Below are positions 44,313 through 52,753 of a stretch of 64,000 nucleotides of DNA, piece after piece; positions within the stretch are counted from its first letter, which is position 1; each line of letters begins with the position of its first letter. The stretch lies in the NCBI RefSeq assembly GCF_008728195.1, contig NZ_CP031598.1:3534001-3598000 (forward strand). Direction: 5' to 3'. The position numbers were made by a program, and so were the translations under genes. The notes under the pieces were generated by a model. The model was not told where the DNA came from. It saw only the letters and a list, made by a program, of their open reading frames with translations, and ran no database searches. The stretch comes from Roseovarius indicus (GTDB taxonomy: Bacteria; Pseudomonadota; Alphaproteobacteria; Rhodobacterales; Rhodobacteraceae).

Positions 44313-45482
44313 CTATCCGAAATCCTTCGAGTAATCGAAACTGAGATACTTACCGACAGCATCCAGATCGACCTCCGCCCCCAGTCCCGGTGCCTCGGGC
44401 ACGTCCAGCATACCGTTTTTGACTGTTTTCTCGGGTGGGTTGTGAAGGACCTGAACGTAGCTGTTGTTGTCCGGGAAATATGGATACGTCTCCAAGGGCA
44501 TCGACATTGCGGAAGCCGTCGCCACCTGAATGGAGGCGGCACTCAGCAGCGAGCTGGCGCAATTATGCGCCGAGACCCGTGCATTGTAGGCTTCTGCCAT
44601 TGCCGCAATCTGCACGAACTCGAAAACGCCGCCGCAGTTTCCGACATCCGGCATCACGATATCGACCCCGCCGGTATCCAGGAGGTTGCGAAACCCGTGA
44701 CGCGTGTAGACGCGTTCGCCCGCGGCAACAGGTATTGGCCACCTGCCGGCCTGAACCTGCATGTTCTTCAGATCGAAGGGGTCGAAAGGCTCTTCCACCC
44801 AGATAAGATCGAGCTCTGCGCAGACGTCCATGAAACGAATGAGCTGATCGTTGTTGAGACCGCCAGACAGATCCAGCATGAGCCCGATGTCCGGTCCGAC
44901 GACCTTGCGCAACGTCCTGACCCGGTCGACGGCACGTTGAAAGGCCTCGTCGCTGAGGTGCCGCCGCTGCACATGGCGTAGACTGACACCGTTGACTTCA
45001 TGTGCAAGAGGGTAACACTTCAGAAGCCGGTAGCCGTCCTTGAGCGGGCGCTCCGCCGATTTCGCCCACTCGGTCACGTCATTGTGGGCGGCGCTCCAGC
45101 CGTTTGCATAGACCTCGATCGCACCGCTGAACTTCGCCCCGAAAAGCTCGTAGACGGGAACACCCAACGCCTTGGCCTTGATGTCCCAAAGCGCCTGGTC
45201 GATGGCGGATAGGGCGGCAAACACGACGGCGCCGCCGCCCTTGGTCCAGAAGGAGTTGTCGTAGATCTCATGCCAGACAAGCCTCGGGTAGGCGGCATCG
45301 GCCCCGATCACGCTTGGCGAAAGATCGGCCAGCATGCCGGCAGCCGCCTTTGCGCCAAGCCCATAGGCAACGGCCGCTTCGCCATACCCGACGATACCGT
45401 CCTTGGTGGTCAGTTCGACGATGACAGGGTGCATCCCTCCACCACGGATGTCGAACACCCGCATGTTTTCGATGATATGCAT
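44313..45482 (-). CDS. Enolase-superfamily (mandelate racemase/muconate lactonizing) enzyme
   Basis: This protein of 389 residues has the capping domain and the barrel of the MR/MLE group. Metal ligands are visible as Asp in LMLDLSGGLNND, Glu in LIWVEEPFDP and Glu in PVAAGERVYTRHG; a late His is present in NARVSAHNCASS. A clear KxK second-strand motif is not obvious (RLLKCYPL has a single Lys), so the catalytic type is uncertain. Sugar-acid dehydratases are the likeliest relatives. It ends the ABC operon of the island, 93 bases after the permease gene. Confidence 0.86.
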   Translation of the reverse strand: MHIIENMRVFDIRGGGMHPVIVELTTKDGIVGYGEAAVAYGLGAKAAAGMLADLSPSVIGADAAYPRLVWHEIYDNSFWTKGGGAVVFAALSAIDQALWDIKAKALGVPVYELFGAKFSGAIEVYANGWSAAHNDVTEWAKSAERPLKDGYRLLKCYPLAHEVNGVSLRHVQRRHLSDEAFQRAVDRVRTLRKVVGPDIGLMLDLSGGLNNDQLIRFMDVCAELDLIWVEEPFDPFDLKNMQVQAGRWPIPVAAGERVYTRHGFRNLLDTGGVDIVMPDVGNCGGVFEFVQIAAMAEAYNARVSAHNCASSLLSAASIQVATASAMSMPLETYPYFPDNNSYVQVLHNPPEKTVKNGMLDVPEAPGLGAEVDLDAVGKYLSFDYSKDFG

Positions 45483-45575
45483 GTTAAGGTTTCCTTCTCA
45501 GGTTCACGAAGTCGCGGGGGTCCCGCCCACCAACGCGATGGGCCCGGGTTTTCAGGCTGAACGGGGTGGACAGAC

Positions 45576-47330
45576 TCAGACGGCGTCAGGATCGCTCTGG
45601 AAGGCCATCGAGGAACGCTTGCTCCGTCCGAGGATGACCAGGATCCCGACCAGGATCACCAAGCATGTCGCGGTCAATAGCATGGCCGAGACAGCCGCCG
45701 ATTCCGGGCTGGTATTGAAACGAATGCCTTCCCACAGCATCCGCGGCAGTGTCTTGACCGACAGGTTGCTCAGGAAGATCGAGGCGATGGACTCGTCGAA
45801 GGAATGCAGCATCGCCAGCAGCGCGCCCACCGACAGCCCGGGCAGCAGCAGGGGAAAGATGACCGTCCGGAACACCCGGAACGGATTTGCGCCCAGGCTG
45901 GCAGCGGCGCGGGCCAGCCCCGGGTCGATGGAACTGAAGGTTGCGGATGCCACAAGGTAAACCAGGGGAAAGCCCAGTACCGTGTGTGCCAGGATGATGC
46001 CAAGCTCGGTATCGATGAGGCCAACCCGGGAAAAGCTGAGATAGGCCCCAAGTGCAAACACGACCGCCGGCACCGTCATCGGGGACAGCATCAACGCTTC
46101 TGCCGTATTCCGGTAGCGGAAGTCGCGCCCGAGCCCGAGCACCGTCAAGGTGGCCAGGATCAGGGTAACAACACAGGTGGCGACCCCGATCCGCAGACTT
46201 GTCAGGGCTGCATCGACCCATTGGGGGCTGCTCAGGATTTCCTCGAACCAGCGCAGGGAATATCCCGGAGGCGGAAAGATCAGCACCTCGGCCGAGCTGA
46301 ACGCGACCGGAAACAGCACGAGGAGCGGCAGCAACAGAAAGGCGGAAACAAGCGTGATGTATACCGGCCCCACATATCCCATGACCACGCGCCAGGGTGC
46401 GGCCAGGTTGAAACGGGGCGCCGCACGTTTCACCGGATCACGCAGCAGCGACCGGTCGACTGTCCCGGTGGCCAGGTCGGTCCTGGCGGGCTTTGGCTCG
46501 CCCGGATTCTGCCAGCGGGAAAATACTCCAAGGACCATCGACAGGCCGATGACGACCAGGGTGGCGATCGCCGCCAGGGTTATGCCCAGAGCCGCGGCAA
46601 GCGCCCAGTTGGCACCGGTTTCGATTTCCGACTGAATGACCTGCGCCAGCATCTGCTGACGTTGATTGCCCAGGAACGCCGGCGCGATGAAGCTGGCCAT
46701 CGTGAAGAGAAATACGATGATCACGCCGGATTGTATGCCCCGAATGGCCAGCGGCACCACCATCCCGAACCAGGCACGTGCGGGGTTTGCGCCCAGCGTG
46801 TGAGCGGCCAGCAGAACACGCCCGTCAATGCGCCGCAACACGCTGAACAGCGCGAAAACCATCATCGGGATCGCGGAATGAACAAGCGCCAGTACCACCG
46901 CCAGTTCGCTGAAAAGAAGGGGCAGCGGCTCCGAGATCAAACCGAGGCTGAGAAGCGTCGCGTTCACAAGGCCGCGCTGCCCCAGGATGGCAAGCCAGGC
47001 AAAGGTCCGGACAAGAACGCTGGTCAGGAACGGCACCAGCACGACAAGCCCGAGAAGAAGGGCCCTCACCCCCTTCGCACGGCTCAGCACCCAGGCGAGC
47101 GGGAAGGACACGATCAGCGTAATGACGGTAGCCTCGACGCTGATCCTCACGGTGGTCCGGATGATCTTGGTATACACCGGGCTCGTGAAGATGCGGAGAA
47201 ACCGCTTGGTGGCCTCTCCGGAAAAAGCCTCGGGAACGATGTAGAGCAGGGGAAGGGCGAAGGCGACCAGCAGCAAGACCGTCACCGGGGCGAGCAGGAA
47301 GATCCTGCGCCAATCAAACATTTCTCGCAT
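45576..47330 (-). CDS. Fused two-domain ABC permease (PotB-PotC type)
   Basis: This protein of about 584 residues has two complete permease units joined end to end: residues about 1-285 and about 330-575, each with six helices and an EAA loop (AAHTLGANPARAWFGMVVPL and AAASLGANPFRVFRTVIFPL). Polyamine-type importers usually have two separate genes (potB, potC), so this is a natural fusion or a fused subfamily. The ATG at 47330 is chosen because AAGGTG lies before it. It belongs with the binding protein and ATPase upstream. Confidence 0.92.
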   Translation of the reverse strand: MREMFDWRRIFLLAPVTVLLLVAFALPLLYIVPEAFSGEATKRFLRIFTSPVYTKIIRTTVRISVEATVITLIVSFPLAWVLSRAKGVRALLLGLVVLVPFLTSVLVRTFAWLAILGQRGLVNATLLSLGLISEPLPLLFSELAVVLALVHSAIPMMVFALFSVLRRIDGRVLLAAHTLGANPARAWFGMVVPLAIRGIQSGVIIVFLFTMASFIAPAFLGNQRQQMLAQVIQSEIETGANWALAAALGITLAAIATLVVIGLSMVLGVFSRWQNPGEPKPARTDLATGTVDRSLLRDPVKRAAPRFNLAAPWRVVMGYVGPVYITLVSAFLLLPLLVLFPVAFSSAEVLIFPPPGYSLRWFEEILSSPQWVDAALTSLRIGVATCVVTLILATLTVLGLGRDFRYRNTAEALMLSPMTVPAVVFALGAYLSFSRVGLIDTELGIILAHTVLGFPLVYLVASATFSSIDPGLARAAASLGANPFRVFRTVIFPLLLPGLSVGALLAMLHSFDESIASIFLSNLSVKTLPRMLWEGIRFNTSPESAAVSAMLLTATCLVILVGILVILGRSKRSSMAFQSDPDAV

Positions 47331-47374
47331 ACGTGTCACCTTCGTCTTCTCCCGTTGCCTGCTCTCACTCGGTG

Positions 47375-48406
47375 TTACTGAAGGACGTATTCGTCCCAGC
47401 GTTCCTTCACCGTCTCGAGATTCGCGTTCCACCACTTGGAATCGAGAACCACGCCAAGCTCGGCATTGTCCGGATAGCTCGGCAGCGTTTCCGCCAGCGC
47501 GGGATCAAGCAGGTCGAGCGCGTCGATGTTGGTCGGCCCATAAGGGATCTGACGTGTCAGTTCCGCCTGCTGTTCCGGCTGCACGGCGAAGTTGATGAAC
47601 TTCATTGCCTCCTCGGCGTGCGGCGCCCCCTTCACGACCGACCAGTACTCGACCGCCACGACCGATCCGTTCCAGCCATATGCCCAGTTGGCACCGGCCT
47701 CGATCGCGTTGTTGAGGCGGCCGTTCGGGCCAAGCGCGGCATCGACCTCGCCCTGCTGAACGAACGCCTGGATGTCGGAGGAGGATTTGAACCCGACCAA
47801 TTGATCCTTGATGCGGTCGATGACGGCAAGTCCGCGCTCGACATCGAGCGGATACAGATCCTCCGCCGCGACACCGTCAGCCATCAGTGCGAATTCGAGG
47901 TTGTAATACGGCAGCCCCAACATGACGCGACGCGCCTTGACCTCGGGGTCGAAGAACTGCTCCGGCGTCAGCCCGTCGGGGAACGCGTCCTTGTCCCAGG
48001 CAAGGTTCTGGGAGAACTTGATGTAGCCGACACCATACTCCTTTCGCAGATCCTCGGGGATGCCCTCGGCCTCCACGACGGAATAGTCGATCGGCTCGAG
48101 CAGGCCTTCCTTGACTTCGCTTTCATAGGCCGCGCCATCGGCCGAGATGACATCCCAGATAACGTTGCCGCTTTCGACCATGGCTTTCACCTTGGCGTAT
48201 CCCGTTCCGGTGGTACCGGTCACTGTGACACCTGATGCTTCCGCATAGGGCTCGAAGAACGCGGCACTCTGGGCGTCCTGGAACGAGCCGCCGTAAGAGG
48301 CGATGACAACCTCTGCCGCGTTGACGGCCGTTGCAGACCCGGCGATCAGCGCCGAGGAGGCCAGCATCGCGGCGGCCAGGTGATTTCCGAACTTTATTGC
48401 CTTCAT
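47375..48406 (-). CDS. ABC solute-binding protein, spermidine/putrescine (PotD) type
   Basis: This periplasmic protein of 343 residues starts with a signal peptide (MKAIKFGNHLAAAMLASSAL, cut near VNAAE). The family start AEVVIASYGGSFQDAQSAAF and IWDVISADGAAYESEV fit family 1/8 PotD-like binding proteins. It sits between the ATPase and permease genes. The acidic residues that bind polyamines in PotD cannot be confirmed here, so the ligand could be another amine or an organic acid. Confidence 0.9.
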   Translation of the reverse strand: MKAIKFGNHLAAAMLASSALIAGSATAVNAAEVVIASYGGSFQDAQSAAFFEPYAEASGVTVTGTTGTGYAKVKAMVESGNVIWDVISADGAAYESEVKEGLLEPIDYSVVEAEGIPEDLRKEYGVGYIKFSQNLAWDKDAFPDGLTPEQFFDPEVKARRVMLGLPYYNLEFALMADGVAAEDLYPLDVERGLAVIDRIKDQLVGFKSSSDIQAFVQQGEVDAALGPNGRLNNAIEAGANWAYGWNGSVVAVEYWSVVKGAPHAEEAMKFINFAVQPEQQAELTRQIPYGPTNIDALDLLDPALAETLPSYPDNAELGVVLDSKWWNANLETVKERWDEYVLQ

Positions 48407-48436
48407 TGTTTATCTCCTTGTTGGTTGGTTTCAGTT

Positions 48437-49519
48437 TCAGGATTCCGTCGGCAGAACGGCGACGGAGTCGGGGCTCCATGTCGCGAGGACATTCGTGTCG
48501 GGCGTCAGGCTGCCGGCCAACTGGTGACCGCGTGGAATGCCGGCCATGAGCGTCTGGCCGTCCGAAAGCTCGAGCATCACGCGCCAACCGGCCCCCAAAT
48601 AGGTGACCTCGCGGATCTTGGCGGGAATGCCGAACTCCCCCTCCTGCACGGGCTTGGAAGCCGGGCTGACGACGACATTTTCCGGCCTTACGACAATATC
48701 GAAGGGCTGCGACGAAGGCGCCGGCAGCTCTTGGCAGGCACCGGCGATCTCATAGCCCTTGCCGCCTTCAGTGGTTGACACGCGCAGGATGGAACACTCG
48801 CCGATGAACCGTGCGACAAAGTGATTGGACGGCTCCGCGTAAATCGTTTCGGGGTCGGCGACCTGCAGCAGTTCGCCCCCCGACATGATTCCGATCCGGT
48901 CCGCCATTGCCATGGCTTCGGACTGGTCGTGAGTGACATAGATGACCGTGACGCCCAGTTCATGCTGGATACGCTTGAGCTCAACCTGCATCTGGTCACG
49001 AAGCCGACGATCCAGGGCGCCAAGCGGTTCGTCCATCAACAGCACATCAGGCCCGAACACCAGCGCCCGTGCCAGCGCAACGCGCTGCTGCTGGCCGCCC
49101 GAAAGCTGCGAGGGATAAGACGCACCACGGTCGGCAAGCGTCACGATCCCAAGGGCGGCATTGACGCGCTTCTCCCGCTCGGCACGTGGCACGCCGCGCA
49201 TCTTCAAAGGGTAGGCCACGTTTTCCGCCGCCGTCATGTGCGGGAACAACGCATAGTTCTGGAAAACGACTCCGATCCGGCGCCGATGCGGCGGCACATC
49301 CGAAATCGGCGTACCCGACATCAGGACTTGCCCCTCACTGGCCTGATCGAACCCTGCAAGCAGCATCAGAAGCGTCGTCTTTCCCGAACCGCTGGGGCCG
49401 AGGAGTGCAAAGAACTCGCCGGGGGCGATATCAAGATTTGCATCCCGGACGGCCGTGACGCTCCCATAGCGCCGGGTGACGCCCTGGAACGAAACGGCAG
49501 GCGTTACTCGATCACTCAT
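48437..49519 (-). CDS. ABC transporter ATPase, PotA type
   Basis: This protein of 360 residues has Walker A GPSGSGKTT, the signature LSGGQQQRVALARAL, Walker B DVLLMDEPLGALD and the H-loop YVTHDQSEA, followed by a C-terminal TOBE domain (about 280-355). It energises the importer coded by the next two genes. The ATG at 49519 overlaps the M24 gene stop (TGATG), so translation is coupled. The operon is M24-ATPase-binding protein-permease-enolase-type enzyme. Confidence 0.95.
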   Translation of the reverse strand: MSDRVTPAVSFQGVTRRYGSVTAVRDANLDIAPGEFFALLGPSGSGKTTLLMLLAGFDQASEGQVLMSGTPISDVPPHRRRIGVVFQNYALFPHMTAAENVAYPLKMRGVPRAEREKRVNAALGIVTLADRGASYPSQLSGGQQQRVALARALVFGPDVLLMDEPLGALDRRLRDQMQVELKRIQHELGVTVIYVTHDQSEAMAMADRIGIMSGGELLQVADPETIYAEPSNHFVARFIGECSILRVSTTEGGKGYEIAGACQELPAPSSQPFDIVVRPENVVVSPASKPVQEGEFGIPAKIREVTYLGAGWRVMLELSDGQTLMAGIPRGHQLAGSLTPDTNVLATWSPDSVAVLPTES

Positions 49520-50781
49520 CAAGCGCTCCTTCCGAGCTGTCGGATCTGCAACTCGCGCGGTGTGCTCGTCAGGATGTCCACGCCGTCCTCGGTCACGCAG
49601 ACCGTTTCGCTGATCTGAATCCCTGCGGCCGAAAGATACATGTGGAACACCATGCCCTGTTCCAGCTCCCATTCTGATCCGGGCGTGAACAAATGCGCGA
49701 AGTCCGCCAGTTTCGGCCCCGTGATGATCCCGATCCCGTAACCGGTGTTATGCGGGAACGCCTCGCGAAGCCCGGCGGCGGCAAGCCCCTCTCGCCCGAT
49801 CCGGTCGATCTCCTTCGCCGGAACGCCGGGTCGCATCGCAGCGAACTGGCGATCCTGGATCTCGACCAGCTGGCCGACGCTCGACTGCAGGTACTCGGGC
49901 GCGGCTCCCAGCACGGCGGGCCGCATCAGACGTGAGGAATAGCCGTTCGATTGCGGCAGCAGCTCGATATGCACCGGCTGCCCCGCCTCGAGGCGCCCGT
50001 CGCCGACACTAGAATGATAGTGCTGCGTCGACGCCCCCATGCCCAGCAGCACGATGCGAGGCGCGTTGTTGTCAGCCCCGGCGGCCAGCGACGCCGCATA
50101 GCCCGCGGCGACAAGCTCCCCCTCGCTGACACCCTCCCTCATGGCGTCCAGTATCGCTCCAACCCCCACGTCCGCGATCGCGGCGGCGCGGCGATGCTCC
50201 TCGATCTCGGCGGGAGACTTGCGAACGCGCATCTCGACAATGATGCCTGAAATATCGACGAACCGCACCTCCGGAAGCGCGGCAGCCAGGCGACGCTGAT
50301 CCCGGACGGTGAGGTAATTCGAGTCGAACTCTTGCGCGATGGCGGCGCCCGCAAGCCCCAGCCTGCGAATCTCCGAGACGACCAGATCCAGCGGATCCTC
50401 CCAGTCGACATAGCTGACGTGATCCGTCACCCAGGACGCAGACTCGAAGACCGCCTCATCCAGCTTGCGCACGACACCGTGCACACCGCCGTCAGCCGTG
50501 ACGATGCAGCACTGATACATGACGGCACTGGCCGAGTAGCCGAACAGATAGCGCATATGTTCGGCGGCATCGATAATCGCGGCGTCAAGCTGGCGGGCCC
50601 GAAGAACTTCGGCAAGCGCAGCAACCCTTTGCATCTGGTCGGCTCGATGCCCTGCCGCCCGACGAACTCCACTGTCGGACCGCGAGTTACTCTGACTTGA
50701 AGACTGAGGGCCGCCTGCCCCGGGCTGGCAATCATCACCGGATCGGATGCGGGCTTTCGGGCCGGAAGATTTATCGAGCAA
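49519..50781 (-). CDS. Creatinase/Xaa-Pro peptidase-like M24 protein with altered metal site
   Basis: This protein of 420 residues has a creatinase N-terminal domain and an M24 pita-bread domain. Several metal ligands of aminopeptidases are changed: the DxG...D strand reads HIELLPQSNGYSSRL and the GHGIG histidine is Tyr (NTGYGIGI), while Glu in QISETVCVTEDG stays. Creatinase also works without metal, so hydrolysis of a C-N bond in a small amine is plausible. The TTG at 50781 has AGGTG five bases before it; the first ATG is at 50634, without a ribosome site. The first 50 residues are Ser/Gly-rich. Confidence 0.82.
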   Translation of the reverse strand: MLDKSSGPKARIRSGDDCQPGAGGPQSSSQSNSRSDSGVRRAAGHRADQMQRVAALAEVLRARQLDAAIIDAAEHMRYLFGYSASAVMYQCCIVTADGGVHGVVRKLDEAVFESASWVTDHVSYVDWEDPLDLVVSEIRRLGLAGAAIAQEFDSNYLTVRDQRRLAAALPEVRFVDISGIIVEMRVRKSPAEIEEHRRAAAIADVGVGAILDAMREGVSEGELVAAGYAASLAAGADNNAPRIVLLGMGASTQHYHSSVGDGRLEAGQPVHIELLPQSNGYSSRLMRPAVLGAAPEYLQSSVGQLVEIQDRQFAAMRPGVPAKEIDRIGREGLAAAGLREAFPHNTGYGIGIITGPKLADFAHLFTPGSEWELEQGMVFHMYLSAAGIQISETVCVTEDGVDILTSTPRELQIRQLGRSA

Positions 50782-50800
50782 GTCTTCACCTCACAAGTTG

Positions 50801-50842
50801 TGCAATCGTTTGTATCATGTGTGCAATCGTTTGGATTGTCAA
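50801..50842 (-). promoter_or_regulatory. Promoter of the M24-ABC operon with paired LacI-type operators
   Basis: On the minus strand TTGACA (50842-50837), a 17-base spacer and CATGAT (50819-50814) make a good sigma-70 promoter. Two operator-like sites TGCAATCGTTTGTA (50801-50814) and TGCAATCGTTTGGA (50822-50835) have centres 21 bases apart; one covers the start point, the other the -35/-10 spacer. The CG-centred form is typical of LacI-family sites, and a lacI-type gene lies just upstream. Confidence 0.78.
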
Positions 50843-51020
50843 TTGTGAATCTTTGGCGAAAGCCTCCCGAAATTCACGATTGGCGCAGGAATGACGGGCG
50901 CAATCTCTTGCGCTTCAGTTGGGTAGCGGCCTCAGACGCCACGCAAACACCAGCCGGGCGGTTGGAACGGATTAAGCCTCATGGGCCGAAAAAACGGTCA
51001 GGCTCGCGCGTTCCGGAGCA

Positions 51021-52073
51021 TCAAATGTGCGAAACGCTCTCTCTCAGGACAAGGTGATGCCCGAGCACGATCTTGTTCGAGGCATCCGACCCTTCATAGA
51101 TCTGGTGGAAGAGCGCCTCGGCACCACGGCGCCCCATTTCAAAACGCGGCACCGACACCGTGGAAAGAGGCGGAGACATCAGCCCCGTCAATTTCAGGTC
51201 GTCAAACCCAAAGAACGACATGTCATCGGGAATCGTCCGCCCTGCCCGGCGAGCAGCAGCCATCGCCCCTATTGCCAGTTCGTCGGTTGCACAGAACACG
51301 GCCGTGGGGCTCGACCCGCCTTCCAGAACCGACGCCATGATTTCAAAGCCGGTCTCGGCATCCTCGCGGAATGACTCCGTCGAACGCGTGTTCGTGAACT
51401 CGCTAAGGTTCTTGTCGCGCATGAAATCGACATATGCCGAATTTCGATCCTGATAGGTTTGCGAAAATTTCGGCCCGCCGATGTAAAGGATGCGCCGATG
51501 ACCCATCGCATACAGGTACTCCATCACTTCCCTGGTCGCCGCGTAATTGTCGATCGTGACGCTCGTCACCTCGTCTCGGGCGATCGGTCGCGATACCGCG
51601 ACGATTCTGCGGTTCAGGTCAGGGATATCGAGAAGCGGCTTGGGGATATTCCCGGTCAGGGTAATGACCCCGTCGACGACCCCGGTCAGAAGTTGCTTCC
51701 CCAACTGCTCCTCACGCTTTTCCTGGTTCAGCGTAATGCCCAGAAGGACATTGATCCCATGTTCCGCCAATGTCCCGACGATGCCCTGCACGACATCCGA
51801 ATAAAACGGGGCGGCAATATCCGAGCTTATGACAAGCACCTGGTTTGCCTTTCCGTCCCGCAACGCACGGGCCCTTTGGTTCACCACATAGCCGGTCTCC
51901 CTGACAATGGTATCGATCAGGTCGCGGGTTTCCTTGGCGACGCGCGGGCTCCCCGACAGGGCGCGACTGACAGTCGAGATATCGACGCCCGCGAGCCGCG
52001 CGATCTCGGCCATTGTCGGCCGCCGTTTACGGCTCGGTCCTTCTTTTGACGGGTCGGTCGGCAGTTCAGACAT
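51021..52073 (-). CDS. LacI-family transcriptional regulator
   Basis: This repressor of 350 residues has the LacI headpiece at about residues 19-70 (TMAEIARLAGVDISTVSRAL, hinge RARALRDGKANQ) and a sugar-binding-type effector domain (VLVISSDIAAPFYSDVVQGI, GFDDLKLTGLMSPPLSTV). The ATG at 52073 is preferred; an in-frame TTG nine codons earlier is possible. CG-centred operators lie on both sides of the gene: one pair over the promoter of the downstream M24-ABC operon, the other over a promoter facing right. It is the likely local regulator of the island. Confidence 0.93.
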   Translation of the reverse strand: MSELPTDPSKEGPSRKRRPTMAEIARLAGVDISTVSRALSGSPRVAKETRDLIDTIVRETGYVVNQRARALRDGKANQVLVISSDIAAPFYSDVVQGIVGTLAEHGINVLLGITLNQEKREEQLGKQLLTGVVDGVITLTGNIPKPLLDIPDLNRRIVAVSRPIARDEVTSVTIDNYAATREVMEYLYAMGHRRILYIGGPKFSQTYQDRNSAYVDFMRDKNLSEFTNTRSTESFREDAETGFEIMASVLEGGSSPTAVFCATDELAIGAMAAARRAGRTIPDDMSFFGFDDLKLTGLMSPPLSTVSVPRFEMGRRGAEALFHQIYEGSDASNKIVLGHHLVLRESVSHI

Positions 52074-52229
52074 GGTGTGTTCGTTCCATATTTCCGGCAA
52101 CAGGCGGTCTCCGCCCTCACCGTTCGACTAAGCTTTCATTCGCGCGAGACGACCGGTGGGTCTTGCGCTCTCTCCCTGCAGCGATCTGAAGGCGTTCCGA
52201 TCGTATCGATGACACGTGTCCTTCAGCTC

Positions 52230-52287
52230 TTGATCCTCTTCCAAATCGACGATACAATCGTTTGCATATACTGAGCAACCGATTGTA
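52230..52287 (+). promoter_or_regulatory. Rightward promoter with a second pair of LacI-type operators
   Basis: TTGATC (52230-52235), a 17-base spacer and TACAAT (52253-52258) form a plus-strand promoter. TACAATCGTTTGCA (52253-52266) and AGCAACCGATTGTA (52274-52287, best read on the minus strand as TACAATCGGTTGCT) have centres 21 bases apart, the same spacing as the other pair. The pair would block rightward transcription into the dehydrogenase remnant and glutaminase, and perhaps also lacI. The remaining spacer from 52288 to 52519 shows no other feature. Confidence 0.72.
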
Positions 52288-52519
52288 ATGGCACCCCGTT
52301 AGCACGAAAATCGTGCGCCACGCCATCGCTTTGTGCTCTGCAATCGTACGGGGCCCACCCCTGGTTTTCGCCAGCTTGGGCCGCTATTGAGACTTGGTTG
52401 TCACATGGGGAACCAGAGAAACTTCGTGCATACGACTTCAAACAACTGGTTTATCGAACCGCGGATCCATGTCGAAAACATTCGCGGCGGAGACCCCACA
52501 CACAAGGCCACCCCCGAGG

Positions 52520-52735
52520 CTATCCAGAGCCTTTCGCGACATCTTCGAAGAAGAGCCACGTCCGCCCGGCTCAAAGGTGTGGGACGTGCCAAATCTCATG
52601 ATCTTCCCTCACGTCTCGGCCGATTCGCCCGAAGGTCACGTCGATCATTGTCTCACGATCCTCACCGAGACCCTGAAACGTAAAAGGTCTGGCCTCCCTC
52701 TGAGAAACGCGGTGAGCCGGGACCTTGGTCATTGA
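52520..52735 (+). pseudogene. C-terminal remnant of a D-2-hydroxyacid dehydrogenase
   Basis: In one open frame the text AFRDIFEEEPRPPGSKVWDV, then PNLMIFPHVSADSPEGHV, and the end GLPLRNAVSRDLGH match the last 70 residues of D-2-hydroxyacid dehydrogenases (usual form ALDVFEEEP...LW..PNV..SPH.......... and a closing PLRNVVD..LGY). The catalytic His lies in FPHVSADS. No NAD-binding domain is found upstream; the frame opens only 126 bases earlier in unrelated sequence. The gene is therefore a 5'-deleted remnant, just ahead of the glutaminase gene. Confidence 0.75.
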
Positions 52736-52753
52736 ACGACGTTGGTGAAAGAC

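Noticed and set aside
44313..45482. Naming the enolase-type protein galactonate or mandelate enzyme
   Set aside because: The metal ligands are clear but the acid/base residues that set specificity could not be identified with confidence.
49519..50781. DMSP lyase DddP or ectoine hydrolase DoeA as the name for the M24 protein
   Set aside because: Both are M24 relatives found in Roseobacters, but the metal ligands seen here do not match DddP and no ectoine genes lie nearby.
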